Shown here one piece after another: positions 1-12,509 of a stretch of 64,000 bases of DNA. The notes below the pieces were generated by a model, which had not been told where the DNA came from, did no database searches, and was given only the letters and a program-made list of their open reading frames with translations. The position numbers and the translations under genes were made by a program. This stretch comes from Ceratotherium simum simum (taxonomy: Eukaryota; Chordata; Mammalia; Perissodactyla; Rhinocerotidae). The stretch is taken from positions 9,607,836 to 9,671,835 of the forward strand of contig NW_004454173.1 of the NCBI RefSeq assembly GCF_000283155.1. The letters run 5' to 3'. Position 1 is the stretch's first letter; the number at the start of each line of letters is the position of its first letter.

Positions 1-800
1 GGAGCAGGGAGGGGAGAGTAGGGAGAGGTGCAATCATGAAATAAGACTTGAGAAGTAGGCAGAGTCAGAATTTGGAGAGCCTGTCCCAAATAGAGAATTT
101 ACATTTATCGTATAGGCAATAGAGAATCATTAAAGGTTTTCAATCAGAGGACTATTACATTTTACTTTTGTGCTTTATGTTTTACGGAATATTTTATAAA
201 GGTTGTTCTGGTGTGAACAATGAATTGGAGAAGACAAGATGAGGCGGGAAGATCTGATAGATTTTGGTAATATCTCAGGGAAGAGAAGAAGAGAGCCAAA
301 GCTGGTGAAATTGAAGTGTTAATGGAAAATGGGAGAAGGATTTGAGAAATGAAAACGAAAAAAGAATTGGCAGGACTTTATGACTGCCTGCACGTAGGGC
401 GTGAGAGGAGGGGTGGAGGAGCATGCTGGGCTGCCAGCCAGGCTTTGGCAGAGGTACGGGGTGCCAATGGAAGAGGAGCAAAAGATCTGGTGGAAAAAGA
501 AAGGATGTCTGGTCAATTGGATATATACAGGTTTGGAATGCAAAAGAGATATGTTAGTTAGGAGTATCACTATTAATCACTAGGATGGAGAGGATGGAGT
601 ATATGAGATCCCTCTGAGAGACTATGTACAGTAAAGAGAGGAGGAGACAAAGTATAGAGCATAGGGGCACACCAGCATGTGAGGAATTGACAGAAAGAGA
701 GGAGCCTGCAGTGGGAACAGAAGGGGAATGATCAGAGAGATTAGAGGCACCTGGGGACAGTGGTAACACAGCATGGTAGGATGGAGAGAAATGGAAGAAT
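1..800 (+). repeat. Degenerate L2-like LINE sequence
   Basis: Purine-rich sequence resembling the L2 3' region (phrases such as TTTTCAATCAGAGGACTATTACATTTTA, AAGGTTGTTCTGGTGTGAACAATGAATTGGAGAAGAC). Strongest from about 100 to 270; the rest is weak. No intact open frame. Confidence 0.45.
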
Positions 801-864
801 AACGGCATGATCAATACCATATTAAACTAAATCTTTTTTCATTGTCTGTAAGGCCCTCAATAGA

Positions 865-960
865 AGGCACAGTTCCTTTTTTTTATTATGCCTATCCAGC
901 ATCTAATAGAATATCCAGCACATGGTAGGTACTTAGAAGTGTTCTTTGGGTTGAAGTATA
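865..960 (+). repeat. L2 3' end fragment
   Basis: GCCTATCCAGCATCTAATAGAATATCCAGCACATGGTAGGTACTTAG resembles the L2 terminus, in which an '..agcacagtgcctggcacatagtaggtgctcaataaa..' type motif is typical. The stretch from 960 to 1840 shows nothing else I recognise. Confidence 0.5.
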
Positions 961-1840
961 AAATGCTTCAACATATACATGAAGTATAAAATGCAACAAC
1001 ACTTGTTGCCGGAGAAGGAGTTGGGGATATAACAATACCATCCAAAATGTTTCCCTAAGGGAAGTCTACACATTAGTGAGTTAACAAGAATCCTGAGCTG
1101 ACAACAGTCATGGTATTCGTCTTTTGACCTTCTGATAAATGGGGAGAACTGTTGTCAGCTGAGAGTATAATCAAGGAGTTATTCATCTAGCCTAAAGGAA
1201 CATCTCTTAACTGCCAATTAGAAAAGAAAATAGAGAAAACAGAAGGATGGAACAAAGAAGCAACTGGCCAAAGATCTCACAGAGTTCAAATCAACCTCAA
1301 ATTCAGTGAGACACATGAAGAGCAGTCATGCCCAGAGTAATAGTAATCAGTGGCTGTAATGTAATCAGTGGCAGGCATTTTGCAGAGCATCTTACAGGGA
1401 TCTGAAACTTCCTTAGTATTATGGTTGACTAAGGGTGTAAAAGTGAACTTGAAATATTTACCGATGTATCAGTTAAGAATACCTAGCAAGGGCCCTGATA
1501 AAATTACTTAGCATCCCAGGATAGATTTATGTGGGAAAATACAGCACAGAACACTCAGAGAGGGTCTATATAATTTATATAATGTAAGAGGTAAGGAAGC
1601 TAGACACTGCCAGGAGCTGAGTAGACTCTTGGTTAAAGGTTTTCACTAATTCCTTAATGGGGGAATTAGCTTGCTTCCTTAATGAGGAAGTAAACTAATA
1701 TGAGAAACCTATTGTGTAAAAGATATCATTTATAATATCTAATTGTGCTTGTGCTAAATGAATAGGAGAATGTGAAGTCTTCTCATTCTGTAACATAGGT
1801 CCAGTGTGTTAACAAATCTTTTGGTTGTAAACTTCTTCCG

Positions 1841-2020
1841 GTATATAGATAGATATAGACATATAGATTTGATATAGAGATATAGTTATAGATATAGATA
1901 CATATGTGGAGAGATACATATATAGATATTAATATAGATATAGATATGAATATACATGTGAATATAGATACAGATGTAGATATGGTTATAGATATGGTCA
2001 TGAATATGGAGATAGAGAGA
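1841..2020. repeat. Imperfect GATATA/TATAGA microsatellite
   Basis: About 180 bases of interrupted 6-base units (ATAGAT, GATATA). In the antisense frame it produces a spurious Ile/Ser-rich open frame. Likely polymorphic in length. Confidence 0.85.
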
Positions 2021-2383
2021 CATGTTTGAACTAGGTAGGTGCCTCCTGACTATTATAGCATGGATTCAGGTGCCTAGGGACAATTAAAAACAGGTAAGTA
2101 ATGCTGTTAAAAAGTTTATTTCACATCATGAATATTTACAAATAAAATGACACAACTCCTGAGATTTACTCTGAAATATTATGGGAGGGAAATATGTGGG
2201 GCATAGATCAAACAAGACTAGCTATGAGTTGATCATTGCTGAAGCCAGGTGATGGATATATAGATGCTAATTTAACTAAATTGTCTACTTTTGCATTTTT
2301 TGAAATGGTTTTCCACCATTAAACGTTTTTAAAAAGTGAAAGTTTCTTTCTGCCTCAGAGTGCTATACTTTAAAATAACAGTT

Positions 2384-2680
2384 GGGGCCGGCCCCATGGC
2401 TTAGCAGTTAAGTGCGCGCGTTCTGCTACTGGCGGCCCGGGTTTGGATCCCGGGCGTGCACCAATGCACCACGTCTCCCACCGTGCTAAGGCCGCGTCCC
2501 ACATACAGCAACTAGAAGGGTGTGCAGCTATGACACACAACTATCTACTGGGGCTTTGGGGGAAAAAAAAGGAGGAGGATTGGCAATAGATGTTAGCTCA
2601 GAGCCAGTCTTCCTCAGCAAAAAGAGGAGGATTAGCATGGATGTTAGCTCAAGGCTGATCTTCCTCACAAAAAATAAATA
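2384..2680 (+). mobile_element. ERE SINE (horse tRNA-derived)
   Basis: Starts GGGGCCGGCCCCATGGCTTAG, has a B-box-like GGTTTGGATCC, a GTTAGCTCAGAGCCAGTCTTCCTCAGC block, and an A/T-rich tail ending AAAATAAATA. Flanks AATAACAGTT (about 2374) and AATAACATTT (about 2681) match at 9 of 10 positions and are the probable target duplication. Confidence 0.95.
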
Positions 2681-2689
2681 AATAACATT

Positions 2690-3255
2690 TAATCAGGCAC
2701 TAAACCATATGGTAGAGATATTAGGTCAGAGAATGTTCGAGGGGAGTGTCGAAGGGGGATGGGACTGAAAGTGAGATGCTGCAAGGGGGGACAGTTTGGG
2801 TAAGCAGAGGTGTTGGGAGGGCATTTTAGGCAAGTGAAGCGGTGGGGAAAGGAAAAGAGGAGAGACATCATTGAACAACAAAAACACTAGTTTATAAGAG
2901 TAAAGGAAGAATGATACAAATATTGAATTGGGGAGATGGTTCTGAATTGTGAAAATCCTTGAGTGCTAAAAGGTTGAATTTCCTATCTGCATAGTAAGAG
3001 ATGGGAATCCCCTGACGGTTTTTGAAAAGAGGAATAATATGAAGAAATTTTTTTAAAGAAGATTAAATTGGTAAAAGACAATGAAGAGTGGATAGACTAG
3101 CAGCAGGAAGTCCTGCTAAAAAGCCTTTCGGTCGTCCCAGAGACGATGTGATAAAGACCCCCTGGCGTGGTGGTTGTGAAAGGAGTGGATGGATATGAGA
3201 GAGGACTTGAAGCGAGAATTAAATGATGCAGTAACTGTCCAGAGGCGAAGCATAG
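2690..3255 (+). repeat. L2-like LINE relic
   Basis: Sequence such as GAGTGCTAAAAGGTTGAATTTCCTATCTGC, TGACGGTTTTTGAAAAGAGGAATAATATGAAG and AGTGGATAGACTAGCAGCAGGAAG follows the L2 3' region in order but with many changes. Confidence 0.5.
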
Positions 3256-4395
3256 GGATGCTCATAGTACCAAAGTAAAGAGAACATTAAAGATAAGTAA
3301 ATCAAATTTTTATTTACAATAAGATATTTTTGGCAAGAACTGGGAGTTTATTTGTTTTAAAAGATGACATGTTCAGATATTTTTAAAGATATATCTCCAT
3401 TTAATTTTTCTAAATTAATGTTTAGAAAGTCTGATTTTCCTTCTCACTCCATTTTTCTTCAAATAGAGAGCAACGTCTATAACTGATACTCTGAATGCGC
3501 ACTATATGTAGGCAGCTATTCTGAATAATACAAAAGTAAGTATGAAAGGACAGGGCCACTCTGTTAAAAGTTATACTTTTCCTGTGTAGATGGGAAAAAT
3601 TTAAATGTACATTATAACACACCCGCACAATCAGTCAATATTCATGAAATCCCATTCTCTACTCATTATGTAAGAATGTAAAGAATATCTCAATTGTCAC
3701 TTAATGCATCTGTGCATCTGAGAATATTAAGTTTGAGCATAAAAAGCAAGAGGCTGGACTTAAAACCAGCATTAACATACCTGAGTGAATTTAGTTTAGT
3801 ATTTATGGAACTGAGTATATTTTATTCTAATAAGGAGCAGCTTAATGCAATTCAGTCTGAACAAACACAATCCCACACAGAGGATAAGTCTAAGAGTGAC
3901 AAGGTGCCAACACATTATGACAACCACTGTGCCACCTGACCTGGAACATTTATGCATTTTCTAAAAGTGCATAAAAAGCAAATTTTACCATTGCTTCCAG
4001 CACATCAACCTCACATTTTTAGTTTCTATTACCCATAATCCCACGGGCTCTGGTAAAACATCAAACTGAAGTTCATTAGTTAACATTTTAAAAGGACATG
4101 ATTTTAAGATTCTCCCCTAGGTGTCCTGATTCCAGCAATTTTGCTTCATATGCCAAGCAGCGGACAAACCATTAGCCCTGAAAACAGCCACCACCACTAT
4201 TATTATCAACAATGAAATCCACCCACAAATCGAACCGGTGCCAACCAACCACTCTGAAATGCTGACAGCACCGTGGGCCTTTCCAACTATGGGGACATGG
4301 AAAGGAGCTGCGATTCCCCTCACTAACTCCAGATGGTGAGAAGTTCGAGTGTTTTCTGTTGGTGCTCAGAAGCATGGATGCTGATGGGAAAACCA
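3256..4395. other. No feature recognised
   Basis: AT-rich sequence with only short chance open frames (up to 81 codons on either strand, no known domain). I see no repeat that I can name. Confidence 0.5.
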
Positions 4396-4439
4396 CTAGC
4401 TTCCACAGATGGACCCAGTGACGCTGCGGTCAGTTCCAG

Positions 4440-4690
4440 ATACTGGTTACAAACTGATCTGTGCATCTCCTACCTGCTTCTCTTCCTGCATTTTCTCTCT
4501 CAGATCACTGCATTACCATCTACCCAATGGTCCAAGCTAGAAACCTTCAAAGTGGCTTTTCTCTACATTCTCCAACCACCAAAGTCAGAAAATCTCGATT
4601 CCATCTCCTCTTCTCTGGCCCCACTGCCACACTTCAGGTCCTCTCATTTCCCTCTGGACTATTACTAGATGTCTTAATCAGGCTAGTGTT
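4440..4690 (+). repeat. L2-like LINE fragment
   Basis: Pyrimidine-rich text (TCACTGCATTACCATCTACCCAATGGTCCAAGCTAGAAACC .. CCACTGCCACACTTCAGGTCCTCTCATTTCC) that corresponds to a commonly repeated L2 segment. The overlapping open frames of 80 and 111 codons are by-products. Confidence 0.5.
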
Positions 4691-6100
4691 TGGCCATAAT
4701 TAATTGCAAATATAATATCCTATCTTTAATAAATTATTAGATGACACATTACAGACTTGTTGCTAGAAGATTTAGAAACTATTAATTTAGAAACTACAAA
4801 TAAAATTAGCAATTGGACTCATTTCCATGTGGTGCTTAAGCTCAGAATCAATATTCATAGGGCTGACAGACAAATTCTTTAATTAGACATTCCAAATATT
4901 CCCAGAAATGCTAAATTTTTTCAGGGAAAATGATACTGAGATATTTAAGTGGCTGAAGTAGGATTTAAAGAATCTCTCCCCCTGTTGTTGACAGGTAGGT
5001 CAAGAATGTGTCTCCCATATTCTTCTTCCTGTACGCACTTGCAAATCTGAGTTCTTCAGAGATTCATTTTCAGAAAATTAATGTATCCTCTTTGGTTTTA
5101 AATTTGGAGGTTGATACAGGCAGCGGGCTATTTCCTTTTCTGCCACAGAAACAAGTTGTTTCTCCCAAAACCTGAACTGGATGTTTTGAGGAATTCAGTC
5201 AGATCTAGTCCATGGGCGACAGCTTTGAAGGAGGCTCTATTGATTACACTGTCTGTCTCCACTAAGGCCACTGTAACCAGCTTTGTCAGGGGGCAGCCTA
5301 TTGCTAAGTGACAAACAGTCACCTTGGAGACACAGCAAGAGCGGCTTTATCCAGTGCCCTTTTCTTTAGTTCCTCACTTTGAAAGGCACTTACACTTGAA
5401 TGTATTATTTAATGTGCTAAAAAATGCATTGCTCTTCCAAACCTTCAGAGCTCAAAGAGGTTTAAAAAGCTTTGGAAACCTTTCTAAACTAAAATAACCT
5501 GCCCTTGGAAGAACGATGCACTGTGTTCATATCAGGATTATCAGCAGTGGGCCTGGATGAGTAAACAATTAAATGAACAGTTTTATAAAGTTTGGTGGCC
5601 CCACGTCCCCCACACCCACTCACTCAAGAAGCTTAAAAGGGCCTTATATATCATAAACCAATTATCCTCCCACCATGCTTGAACGAAGTACAATTGTTGT
5701 AGCCGTAGGCTCAAAGGTAGTGTTAAATCCTAGACACACAATAACTGTGGTAAAGAGAAGTGAAATAACCTGATCCAGCTTAAAGAACAAAGACTAAAAT
5801 AGAGTTGACCAGATGTCCAATTTCCTAACAAATGGAATAAACTGACCCTGCTGATCGAATCAGAGATTGGCAATTCAATTAGGTCATTTAAACAAGACGC
5901 AACGAATTTATATACAATTTTTCAACACACCTTTTTAGCTATAAACTTGAAGCACAGATGGCAAGATAGAAAGGGATCTGGTGTCTCTGTACTATGCCAG
6001 CTTAGCTAAGCTTGAAATATGTTCCCAGAATTCTCTTCTCGGGATGATTCTGGGCTAGGGCTGACCACAAGAGAAATTTGTGAGAGCAATGGGCTCCAGA
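4691..6100. other. No feature recognised
   Basis: AT-rich DNA. Two opposite open frames of about 65 codons near 5111-5322 cover the same bases and neither resembles a known protein. Confidence 0.5.
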
Positions 6101-6600
6101 AGTGGATCGGGAGTCTTGCTTAGCTTGGCAGATCAGTGTAGTGTCAGACACTAGTGCAGCTTATGTATGTTGTTGTGGGTGTGCTGGTTCATCTTGTTGG
6201 CTTGTGTCTATTCTCCTCCCTGGGCTTCTCCAACTCCCAGGCCAGGTGCATTTTTAGGATTCTGAAAGAGTGTCAGCTTTTCCTGAAGGTCACCTGCCTC
6301 GTCAAAATTATAGGATTGGAGGTAGTGACAGATTGACTCAATTTCCAGCTTATCCTTATGGATTCCAGCTTATCTTCCCGGGTTCTAGCTTGGCCTTGCT
6401 GTCCTCCACTTCACACCCAGCTCCTCTTTCCAACTCTCTGCTCTCTTCAGGCCCAGCACCAGATGCAAAAGCAACAGCCATACATAAATTGTTTAACCAA
6501 TCCCCACACTTGCGCAACGTCAAGTCCCTCTAATAAATCCCTTATTCTATGTCATTCCTGATGGTTTTACTGTTTTAACCAAATCCTAAGTGATGTAGAA
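6100..6600. repeat. Possible degenerate interspersed repeat, family not determined
   Basis: The composition and phrases (TGTGCTGGTTCATCTTGTTGGCTTGTG, AATAAATCCCTTATTCTATGTCATTCCTGATGG) look like an old LTR or LINE tail, but I cannot name the family. Confidence 0.3.
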
Positions 6601-6672
6601 GGGATGCCACACCCCATGATGGATGCATTGTTCAACATTGTCCAATTAAACCCTCCCAAAGCTTCATTTTTA

Positions 6673-6890
6673 TTTTTATTATTTTTTTTTAATTTTATTT
6701 ATTTATTTTTTCCCCCAAAGCCCCAGTAGACAGTTGTATGTTATAGCTGCACATCCTTCCAATTGCTGTATGTGGGACCCGGCCTCAGCATGGCCAGAAA
6801 AGCGGTGCGCCCGTGCACGCCCGGGATCTGAACCCCAGGCCGCCAGTATCAGAGCGCGCGCACTTAACCGCTAAGCCACGGGGCCGGCCC
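6673..6890 (-). mobile_element. ERE SINE with perfect 15-bp target duplication
   Basis: The reverse complement begins GGGCCGGCCCCGTGGCTTAG and ends in an A-rich tail; it lacks the 3' GTTAGCTCAG module, so it is the short form. The identical 15-mer AAAGCTTCATTTTTA flanks it at 6658-6672 and 6891-6905, showing a clean and fairly recent insertion. Confidence 0.97.
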
Positions 6891-6905
6891 AAAGCTTCAT
6901 TTTTA

Positions 6906-9428
6906 AATAAATTGGAAGAAAAAAATTAGATGAAATGCCTAACGCCACATGAGTTTCTATGGCACCAAATTCAAAATAGAATAGATTTATGCTATTTTCT
7001 CTGTGTCACATAGCTTGATGAAGTCTCCTTCTCCCCAAAGAACATTAAACTTCAATCTTAGGAATGTCGCTGAGAGGGTAAAGAATTCAGAGCCAAGAGC
7101 CAGACTGCAATGATAGAGCCAGAAGGAACAAATGGGTTAGACTAGGGCAGAGCTGAGAAACACGTGGTCAAGGCAAAATGAAGCGTCTGGAAATACGCTC
7201 TCAATCTTTGGGACCAAAGATTCTCAGTAAGATCTTCCAGGAAGACAAACTCTCACAACATGGAGGAAGAGTTAAGATTGGGGCAAGTGATAAGCCAGAA
7301 AACAAACAGAAGACGTCAAGCCCAGACGGCAACCAAGGCAGAAGACCTAGAATTTCAGAAACCAGGAGATCAAACATTTTATGAACACCTACTTTAGGTC
7401 AGGTAAGTTTGGATGCCATGTAGTTCCAAGAGCAGAGCAAAGTGAAAAAACCTAGCCCGTAGTTGAGAACCAGATTGCAGGGACTGACAGAGCAGGAGGA
7501 ATGTTCAGGAGGTCAGATTCAGGGAACGGCCTTTTATGCCTCCAGGTCTGGGCTTTTGGTTGAGCCAAGAACCGATCTCAGTGGAGCTTAATCTGAGCCC
7601 ACGGCTGACCCTGAGACTTAGGTACAAAGAGCAAGATGAAGATCCCGTCAGTCATGAGGACTCAAGCTCAAAGCCAGATTAGAGGCAAGTCAGGATGACT
7701 CGATGTTGAACCACAAAGCATTTGCCCTGAGATTCTGTCCCTCTCGCCAGAGGCCGGGATTTGTCCCATCGGTACTGTACACTGAGATCTAGTGATTCCT
7801 GCAGCTGAGAAGAGCCAGGGAACCAGAAGGGGTGACAAGCTGTGAGGCTTGAAAAATAAACTGTATACAAATAGGTGTATAAACTATAAATAAATCTTAC
7901 AACTCAAAATGGATGATTATTTAGTGACTTACCTGAGTTCTATATATGTAATATTTGCATATATGATGTACCTAACGGAGGGAGATTATATGTACTCTCT
8001 ATATGTGTAAAGAAGCTACGTTGACAGTGTTTTCATGACAATTATATTTAGTAGAATTGAGTGTAGGTTAAATTCTGTTCAGTGACTAACAGAAGTTTCT
8101 GAATTCAAAGAACTATTAGTTTTTCCTAAACTACTTACATGGGGGTAAAAATAATTTTATAGTCATTATTTACATAAGGTTTATTTTTCTCTTCTCTGGT
8201 TATAGAGATCAATTATCCCACACTAAGTTGTGCTTTTCCAGTTTCTTGAAACTTCATATTTTTTTTTGCCACAAACATGTAGATAAACAACTATATTGAT
8301 TAAACGTGGCTTTGGGGTTCTAATACCTCTGGAATTCACACAATGGGATTTCAAAGCTAAGCAAAGTCTTCAGATGTGTGTTCTGCTGCCACCCTCTCCC
8401 CCCACACACACTTTTATATCTATGTCTTTTGAAAGAAGTACAAGAGGACCCTCACACAGCTACCTGCTGTTTATAGCCGGAAAGGAAATGTTTGAAAAGC
8501 ATGCAGTAATAGCAGCTTTCTGGCTTTTTAGATTATTAGATCTCGTGCTTAACAATAACAATTTCTGTAAATACAGATCTTCAAGACTCAGCAAAAACTC
8601 CCGCTGCTAAAGACATGATAAAGTTCACAAAAGGAATCTCCTTCAGCAATATTGGCTTAGGCCCCATCTTGGTAATTATTCATTTTAATATCCTCTGTCT
8701 TGCTGAATTATTACTCTTACCTTTATTTGCTCACTGTGTCCTAACCAGCAAGGCAGCTATTAACATGATATTCATACATGTTCCTTTCTTCAGATATTCT
8801 ATTTTCTGTTCCCCTTCACTGGAGGTAACAGCTTTAAAATGAATATTAGATCATTATACTTTCTTCTATGAATAATTTTAATGCATTTAATCTGGACCAG
8901 GAAATATTGTCCTCTAATTGAGCTATGAGCCAAGAAAAATTTCTGGGTTTCTCGGTCCTGAAGCTTGGTGTATGGTAGAGAATTGGGCTAAGCTGATTTT
9001 CAGAGGGAACATGGGGCTAAATCACATCATAGCCCGTATTATCCATTAGTATCCTCATGCTGGCTGTTAGGTCAGACAGAACTATAATTCTCACAGGGAG
9101 TTTCAGAAAGAAACGCTTGTAGTAAAAGTTCTGATCCCACGAAGATCATTTATAATGCCATTTAAAAGAGACGTGTGTGGGCAGGGGGAAGAGGAGAATG
9201 ACTGGCTGCTCTGCACCAAAGAGTACTCATTGGACCTCTGTTACTTTCAGTTCCGTGGAAGGCACAGGAGATGCTAATATGAGCTACTGGGAATCTTCTA
9301 CAAACAGAGTGGGTACCAAGGCCAGTGGTGGGAGAGGTCTGTCCTGGTGCAGCAATAAGGACATAAGGGGATGCTTTGACTACAAAATTGAAGAAGAATA
9401 AAACCAACTAAAAGTGGGTCCCTTTTAT
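6906..9428. other. No gene or named repeat recognised
   Basis: About 2.5 kb with only short open frames (at most 104 codons, at 8296-8610), none resembling a known domain. The part at 7060-7640 is more GC- and purine-rich than its surroundings and may be an old repeat. Confidence 0.5.
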
Positions 9429-9698
9429 TTTATTTATTTATTTTTTATTTTTATTTTATTTTATTTTTTGTGAGGAAGATCAGCCCTGAGCTAACATCCA
9501 TGCCAATCCTTCTCTTTTTTTTTTGCTGAGGGAGACTGGCCCTGGGCTAACATCCGTGCCCATCTTCCTCCACTTTATATGGGACGCCGCCACAGCATGG
9601 CCTGACAAGCGGTGCGTCCGTGCACGGCCAGGATCCGAACTCGGGCAGCCAGCAGCAGAGCACACGCACTTAACCACTACATCGTGGGGCCAGCCCCT
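9429..9698 (-). mobile_element. ERE SINE
   Basis: Minus-strand ERE: plus-strand GTGAGGAAGATCAGCCCTGAGCTAACATCC is the 3' module, and the head is the GTGGGGCCAGCCCC at 9684-9698. The expanded TTTTA-repeat tail (9421-9468) obscures the target duplication. Confidence 0.93.
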
Positions 9699-12270
9699 AT
9701 TTATTTTATTTTATTAGCACCATTAGTTGGCAATTCTTAACAACATCAGTGATAAATATCTCTCTCAAAAAAATTGTGTACATCTAAGTTCTAAACAAAT
9801 CCTCCAGTTATTGTTGAGTTTTAATTATATATAAGTATAAATAACATATATTATATAATATATATAATTTGTTTTTGTGTTTACAATTTAAAACAGTGAA
9901 ACAAAGTGTGAACTGTGAGATATAATATTTTTCTTTGGTAAACGCAAATTTTAGTTCATAGGTAAAACCTTTTACTGAATTGCAATAATTCCTTTAAATT
10001 AATTTTTATCTTTCACTTTTAATTGTTAATTGTTATAAAACTAAGGAAAGAATCTGAAAATGTTGATTGGTTTTGATTGTTACATTATTATTACCAAAAA
10101 TATTTTTTGTCCTATAGAGGAAGAAGGTGTTAAAAAATGATCTGCTCTGGGGATCAAATACTCTAAGCACACTACTAACTAAGACAAGCCAGATTTGGAG
10201 ACTATGGTTTGCACAGTGTGTCAGGCACTCACTCTGGAGAAATAAAATTAAACCAGCTTGAAAGGGCCCTCGGAGGCATAGATGTGATTAGTTCTGCATG
10301 TGCCCTGAGTAAGTTATCATTTTTAATAGTTAGCCTGTCCCAAATGATTAATAATTTTAATTTTGTATCAGGAAGATCAAAGATTTTTTAAAATAATAAT
10401 CTTCACTCATTACATTTCAATGTAGGGAACAAACTGGACCTATAGCACCCCTAGAAGCCCTGGGGAGCTTCTGGATTGAGGGCAATTTGACTGTCTGTTT
10501 TGTGAAGACCATCCAGTGTGGTTCAAAGACACTCTGAAGCCACGAGGAAGAGGTGGAGAGCTGTCTGCTTACCCTCACCCTTGCTTGAATGCTGATGGAA
10601 TGGTACCAAGGAATCCAATGAGCTACGCCATCTGTGATTTTCATCTCCATCCCTGTCATCTCCATCTCAGCTTGATGTATTTTAATTTTTTTCTGGTAGC
10701 AGACTATATACTTGATAACTAGTGCGAAGTAATCTTTGAAAGACAACTGTTTCTTTTGCTGAAAATTACTTATCAGCCTTGAATAAGGATATAAAAACAT
10801 TAGGCGTGCTTGCCACACAAAGATTATATAAATAGAGCAATTACAGGATTCAGGAAACTTTTTGTTTGTTTTTGTTGTTGCTTTATTTAATGATACGGAA
10901 TCCGTTAACTGTAGCCACTGTTGTTTGCCTCATAGATGAGCGTGGCTACTAGGATAATCCAAAAGCATTTCATTTTATATTTTACATGTGCATTTGTATA
11001 TAGGAGTGTGTGATATCCTAGGAAAAAACTAAGTTCAAATGGAAGTCATGATCACAGTTGAGTAGAGCAAAACTTTCATTTGTTTTGTCCCCTTCTTTCA
11101 TCTTCTACACTTCTAGGCTCCATGCTTTTACACATAAGTAGAGAATGTAGAGAGGTGATAAAAGGCTTCTTAAAAAGGATCTTTCCTCATGTAAAGGCTC
11201 AGAAAGGGTCTGAAGTCTTGGTTATTGACTTAATGTTTACAGCAAATGCCATCCTTAACCCTCATTTTTAACTAATCAAACAAATCAATAGGAGGTAAAG
11301 AATTACATCACCAAAGGTGAAACAGCATACTTCTGGTGGATAATATGCCATGGAGATCATATTCACAGATAGTAAAGACACAGCAAGCAGAATGACATTT
11401 CTACCCACAGGATAGCACATTTTTTGATAGTTGCTATTTTTAGAGTAATGTTTCTCTTTTGGTGATAATGGAAAGAGTGTCACATATTAATCAGCCTTAA
11501 AACCAAATCTGGATAAATGATTCAACTGAAACTTTGTTGAGGTTTCAACCTTGTCACATTTAGTCATCACGTTAATGATTAATGAGTCAATATTATGAGA
11601 GATCATTTGAGGTTACTTAAAATGTTTTTCCCTGTGTATTTTCTTGCATTTCTCATTTCTTCCCATCTCTCAACATTACACCAACTCAGTAGGAGATGCA
11701 TCCTACTAAATTACATATTATTCTTATACAACGCTAGTGTCCAATTAATAGTAGTGCATTCCCATGCCAAAAGGACACATGCAGAGTTCAGAGTTTACCA
11801 TCCATTGCTTTCCTCCGAGCAAGCTGAAATGATCCTTCACTTTGTTCCTCCTCTTCTCTCTCCTCCTACTGCCTCTTCTCGCCTTTCACCTCAGACACCT
11901 TCTGCTTGCTTTTCTACCATATACACATAAAATGAGGTGCTTACTTTCAAGGCCCTCTGGTATTTCACAACTGCCTGTAATACTCCCAACTCTATTTTCC
12001 CCTTCTTGAAGACTCGTTATTTCAAGGTAGTATATCCTGAACTATTAAATTTTAATATAACTTGCATAGATTGGATGTAAAAATCACTAATATGACTAAT
12101 ACCCAAAGATACTTCATCTTCACCAAAGCAGAGAAAACAAACCTGTCTAAATAAGATTCAGTATTCAAAATGGAAAATGGAAAGTTTCTTTAAAGTAGAA
12201 TCCTAGTTATGATTGCTACTTTATGTACAACTTGTTGAATATTTATGAATATCCTTGAAGAAATGAAGAT
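9699..12270. other. No gene or clear repeat recognised
   Basis: AT-rich DNA. A 133-codon minus open frame (10417-10818) overlaps a 68-codon plus frame and neither looks like a protein. 11800-12010 has weak L2-like text. Confidence 0.5.
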
Positions 12271-12274
12271 TAAT

Positions 12275-12505
12275 CTTAGAAAGATGGTGAAAGTCTCCAA
12301 AGTTAGACTCCCTGGGTCAAATTGTAACTCTGCCGTTGCACTGGCTAGGCAACCTTGGACGAGTGACTTAACATCTCTACACCTCAGTTTTCTCATCTGT
12401 AAAAGTAGAACAATAGGGTTGTTGTAAGCATTAAGTGAGTTAATATTTGTAAAGCTCTTAAAATAGCACCAGGCAGACATACAAATATTACTTTGATACA
12501 GGGTG
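12275..12505 (+). repeat. MIR SINE
   Basis: GTGACTTAACATCTCTACACCTCAGTTTTCTCATCTGTAAAA, followed by GGGTTGTTGTAAGCATTAAGTGAGTTAATAT and TAAAGCTCTTAAAATAGCACCAGGCA, follows the MIR core and tail in order. Confidence 0.9.
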
Positions 12506-12509
12506 AGTC

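Noticed and set aside
1783..2001. Ile/Ser-rich 72-codon minus frame resembling a membrane protein
   Set aside because: Translation of a GATATA microsatellite.
2384..2480. GC-rich GGCCGGCCCC and CGCGCG words suggesting a CpG-island promoter
   Set aside because: They belong to the ERE head and recur at every copy.
2384..2480. B-box-like motif suggesting a tRNA gene
   Set aside because: It is the tRNA-derived head of an ERE SINE; no complete cloverleaf can be formed.
10417..10818. 133-codon minus open frame
   Set aside because: No recognisable domain and overlapped by an equally plausible opposite frame; treated as chance.
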